Below are positions 62,471 through 64,000 of a stretch of DNA of 64,000 bases, piece by piece (the stretch's first letter is position 1; each line of letters opens with the position of its first letter). The position numbers were made by a program, and so were the translations under genes. The notes beneath the pieces were generated by a model, which did not search any database, was not told the origin of the DNA, and was given only the letters and a program-made list of their open reading frames with translations. Location of the stretch: positions 252,326,440-252,390,439 of the forward strand of contig CM077116.1 of the NCBI GenBank assembly GCA_039619475.1, read 5' to 3'. Source of the DNA: Icerya purchasi (Eukaryota; Arthropoda; Insecta; Hemiptera; Monophlebidae).

Positions 62471-63502
62471 AAGTTTTATATATATGTGACCTAGCGCGAC
62501 AAAAGGTACCACAAGTCGGAAAACAAGTTTTATATATATGTGACCTGGCGCGACAAGAGGTACCACAAGTCGGAAAACAAGTTTTCGAGTTAGAGTGAAA
62601 AACATGAACGAAAATCAAAAATATCAAAAATCGTTTTTTTGCGAATGCTGGTGATTCAACATGTGAACTACACGGTGACAAACGTATAAAGCGTATTTCA
62701 GCCGGGAAGTGGGAGAAAAACGGATTCGAAGTTGCCGACTTTGTTTTTGAAAATGGTACTGCAAGTCGCTGGTGTCTTTTCTGCGCGCCTAATCCCTTAA
62801 TATCTATCTGTGCTCAACATTTCGTGATAATAATACTGTTTTCATGAATATTTCGATGATTGCGATGCGCAATGCATTCAAAAACTGGTAGAAGAGTATT
62901 TCGAAAGAGGAGAGGAAACCTATGGAACAGAAGATTCAGATACTGCGCGTGATAGTAATGAACAAGATAATTTGAATTTCGATTCGGTAAGGCGAACTTA
63001 TCTTGTTCAGTTTCTCTACTCCTTTATTCTTTCGTGAAATCATTAATTTTGAAAATGTTATAAGAATTATGTAAATAATAGATTGGAATAAAATTTACTT
63101 TTATATAAGCAATTATTCAGTAGCATTTTTTAAAAGTTTTGTTTTTTCTTTAAACTCATTACCATCAAAGATTCAAAATACCTTTTAATAAATTTATTTT
63201 ATGAGTAGGAGAATCGAAAACAATGTATTAGTCACGGATTTCAACTTTTTTTGGAAATTGATAGAAAAAAAAATAATAATTGTAGTGAATTTTCTTTATT
63301 TTTTATTTAAACTCGATTTTCTCAAAATTTAATTTTCACTACTGAAAATTCAAATGCCTACAAAATCGTGAATTTTAGAGACCGAGGGTTCGGATTGGTC
63401 TCATTTTGATCAGGAAGGTCTCTAGTTTTCAAAATGCGAAAGAACCGAAAAAAAACCAATCCGACTTGTGGTACCTTTTGTCGCGCCAGGTCACATATAT
63501 AT
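62471..63502. mobile_element. TIR element, 1.03 kb, with duplicated left terminus
   Basis: A 54-bp unit containing TGTGACCTRGCGCGACAARA and GGTACCACAAGTCGG occurs twice in tandem on the left (62471-62524, 62525-62578; two differences). Its inverted copy ends the element on the right (63461-63502: CCGACTTGTGGTACC, TTTTGTCGCGCCAGGTCACA). The interior includes a possible coding exon. The ends match no superfamily I know with certainty. Confidence 0.7.
62845..62987 (+). CDS. Possible coding exon inside the TIR element
   Basis: An open frame without ATG reads HEYFDDCDAQCIQKLVEEYF, then acidic ERGEETYGTEDSDTARDSNE and QDNLNFDS, and ends TCG|GTAAGG, a good donor. Stops TGA, TAA, TAA lie just upstream in frame, so it would need a 5' acceptor. 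Composition (Glu/Asp-rich) differs strongly from the flanking noise. It may be a transposase N-terminal exon. Function is unknown. Confidence 0.35.
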
Positions 63503-63534
63503 ATGATATATTCGTATATATATATGTATGTGTA

Positions 63535-63640
63535 TTAATTACAACGTAATTCTTAGGCCGGTCCCCATTAGATTTTGTAACGAAAAAATGTCCCAATTTT
63601 ATGCAACGAAAGTTAAATGTTAAATGAAAACGTCACTCTT
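63535..63640. repeat. Repeat family AB, left-end block
   Basis: TTAATTACAACGTAATTCTT, AGGCCGGTCCCCATT and AAAATGTCCCAATTTTATGC match the block at 37760-37850. It is again directly preceded by a TA-rich microsatellite. Confidence 0.7.
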
Positions 63641-64000
63641 AATCATACATCAATTATTAAAGAATATTTTATCATCCTGTTTGTTAGTAACTATAGTATA
63701 AAAAATAAATGCTAAAATAACAAACTAATACGTAAGTAACAGAATTAATATAAGAATATCAAACTTGTTATCTTAGGAACGTTTTCGGGCATAACCCATC
63801 TTCAGCTAAAATATAATCGAACTAAATTAAAAACATAGTGTAACAGTGAACACAATTTAAAACTTCACTTTGAAGCTAAAATAAAATTAAATTAAAAATA
63901 AATTAAAATGAAAATAACATGAAACATAGCACACATGTGAATTGAACTACAGTCTAACACATATTGAAACTAAAAATTTTATTTCACATTAATTACCGTT
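63641..64000. other. Right edge, unassigned AT-rich sequence
   Basis: No coding or repeat signal recognised. Confidence 0.5.

Noticed and set aside
1..64000. CRISPR arrays, operons or prokaryotic signals
   Set aside because: None seen; spliced genes and eukaryotic transposons dominate.

Overview
The window looks like nuclear DNA of an insect, most likely one with a large, repeat-rich genome. It is very AT-rich, coding exons are short and separated by long GT-AG introns, and almost everything between exons is decayed transposable elements, microsatellites and poly-T tracts. The exact order cannot be fixed from the sequence alone. The mix of jockey/CR1/RTE-like LINEs, ZMYM1-type hAT elements and mariner suits many arthropods, for example large-genome Hemiptera.

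Only two host genes are supported, and they are arranged head to head. On the minus strand, exons 1-5 of the DNA-repair ATPase RAD50 run from the start codon at 12482 leftward to 4203. They encode the Walker A motif, the Q-loop and the start of the coiled coil; the rest of the gene lies beyond the left edge. On the plus strand, a CCDC50-like (Ymer) gene starts at 20474. It has a 24.2 kb first intron and continues through exons at 44.8, 45.9, 53.2, 55.2 (a proposed 18-nt microexon), 56.1 and 58.3 kb, then runs off the right edge or has later exons I could not find. All exon phases are mutually compatible in both genes.

Region by region: 0.6-3.4 kb holds a minus-strand jockey-like LINE (linker, RT with YIDD, RNase H, tail). 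RAD50 exon 5 is at 4.2-4.5 kb. A second LINE with FADD is at 6.0-7.5 kb, a short TIR element at 8.8-9.3 kb, and a mariner with long TIRs inside RAD50 intron 3 at 10.5-11.3 kb. RAD50 exons 4-1 lie between 9.96 and 12.48 kb. The 8 kb intergenic space contains a 3.0 kb hAT with TIRs and an 8-bp target duplication (13.5-16.5 kb) and LINE fragments (16.7-19.1 kb).

CCDC50 intron 1 (20.6-44.8 kb) contains gypsy RT, hAT remnants, LINE fragments of at least three types, a Tc1-like transposase relic, microsatellites, and a 593-bp hAT-type MITE. Later introns contain a nearly intact hAT gene (49.7-51.8 kb), a 300-bp tandem repeat (53.7-54.6 kb) and GTGGCCACC-ended elements. Downstream of exon 7 are a tRNA-derived SINE with target duplications (60.2-60.5 kb) and a TIR element with a duplicated 54-bp end and a possible coding exon (62.5-63.5 kb).

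The two host genes show no functional link beyond being neighbours. RAD50 acts with MRE11 and NBS1 at DNA breaks; CCDC50 proteins are ubiquitin-linked signalling adaptors. The transposons explain most of the remaining sequence.
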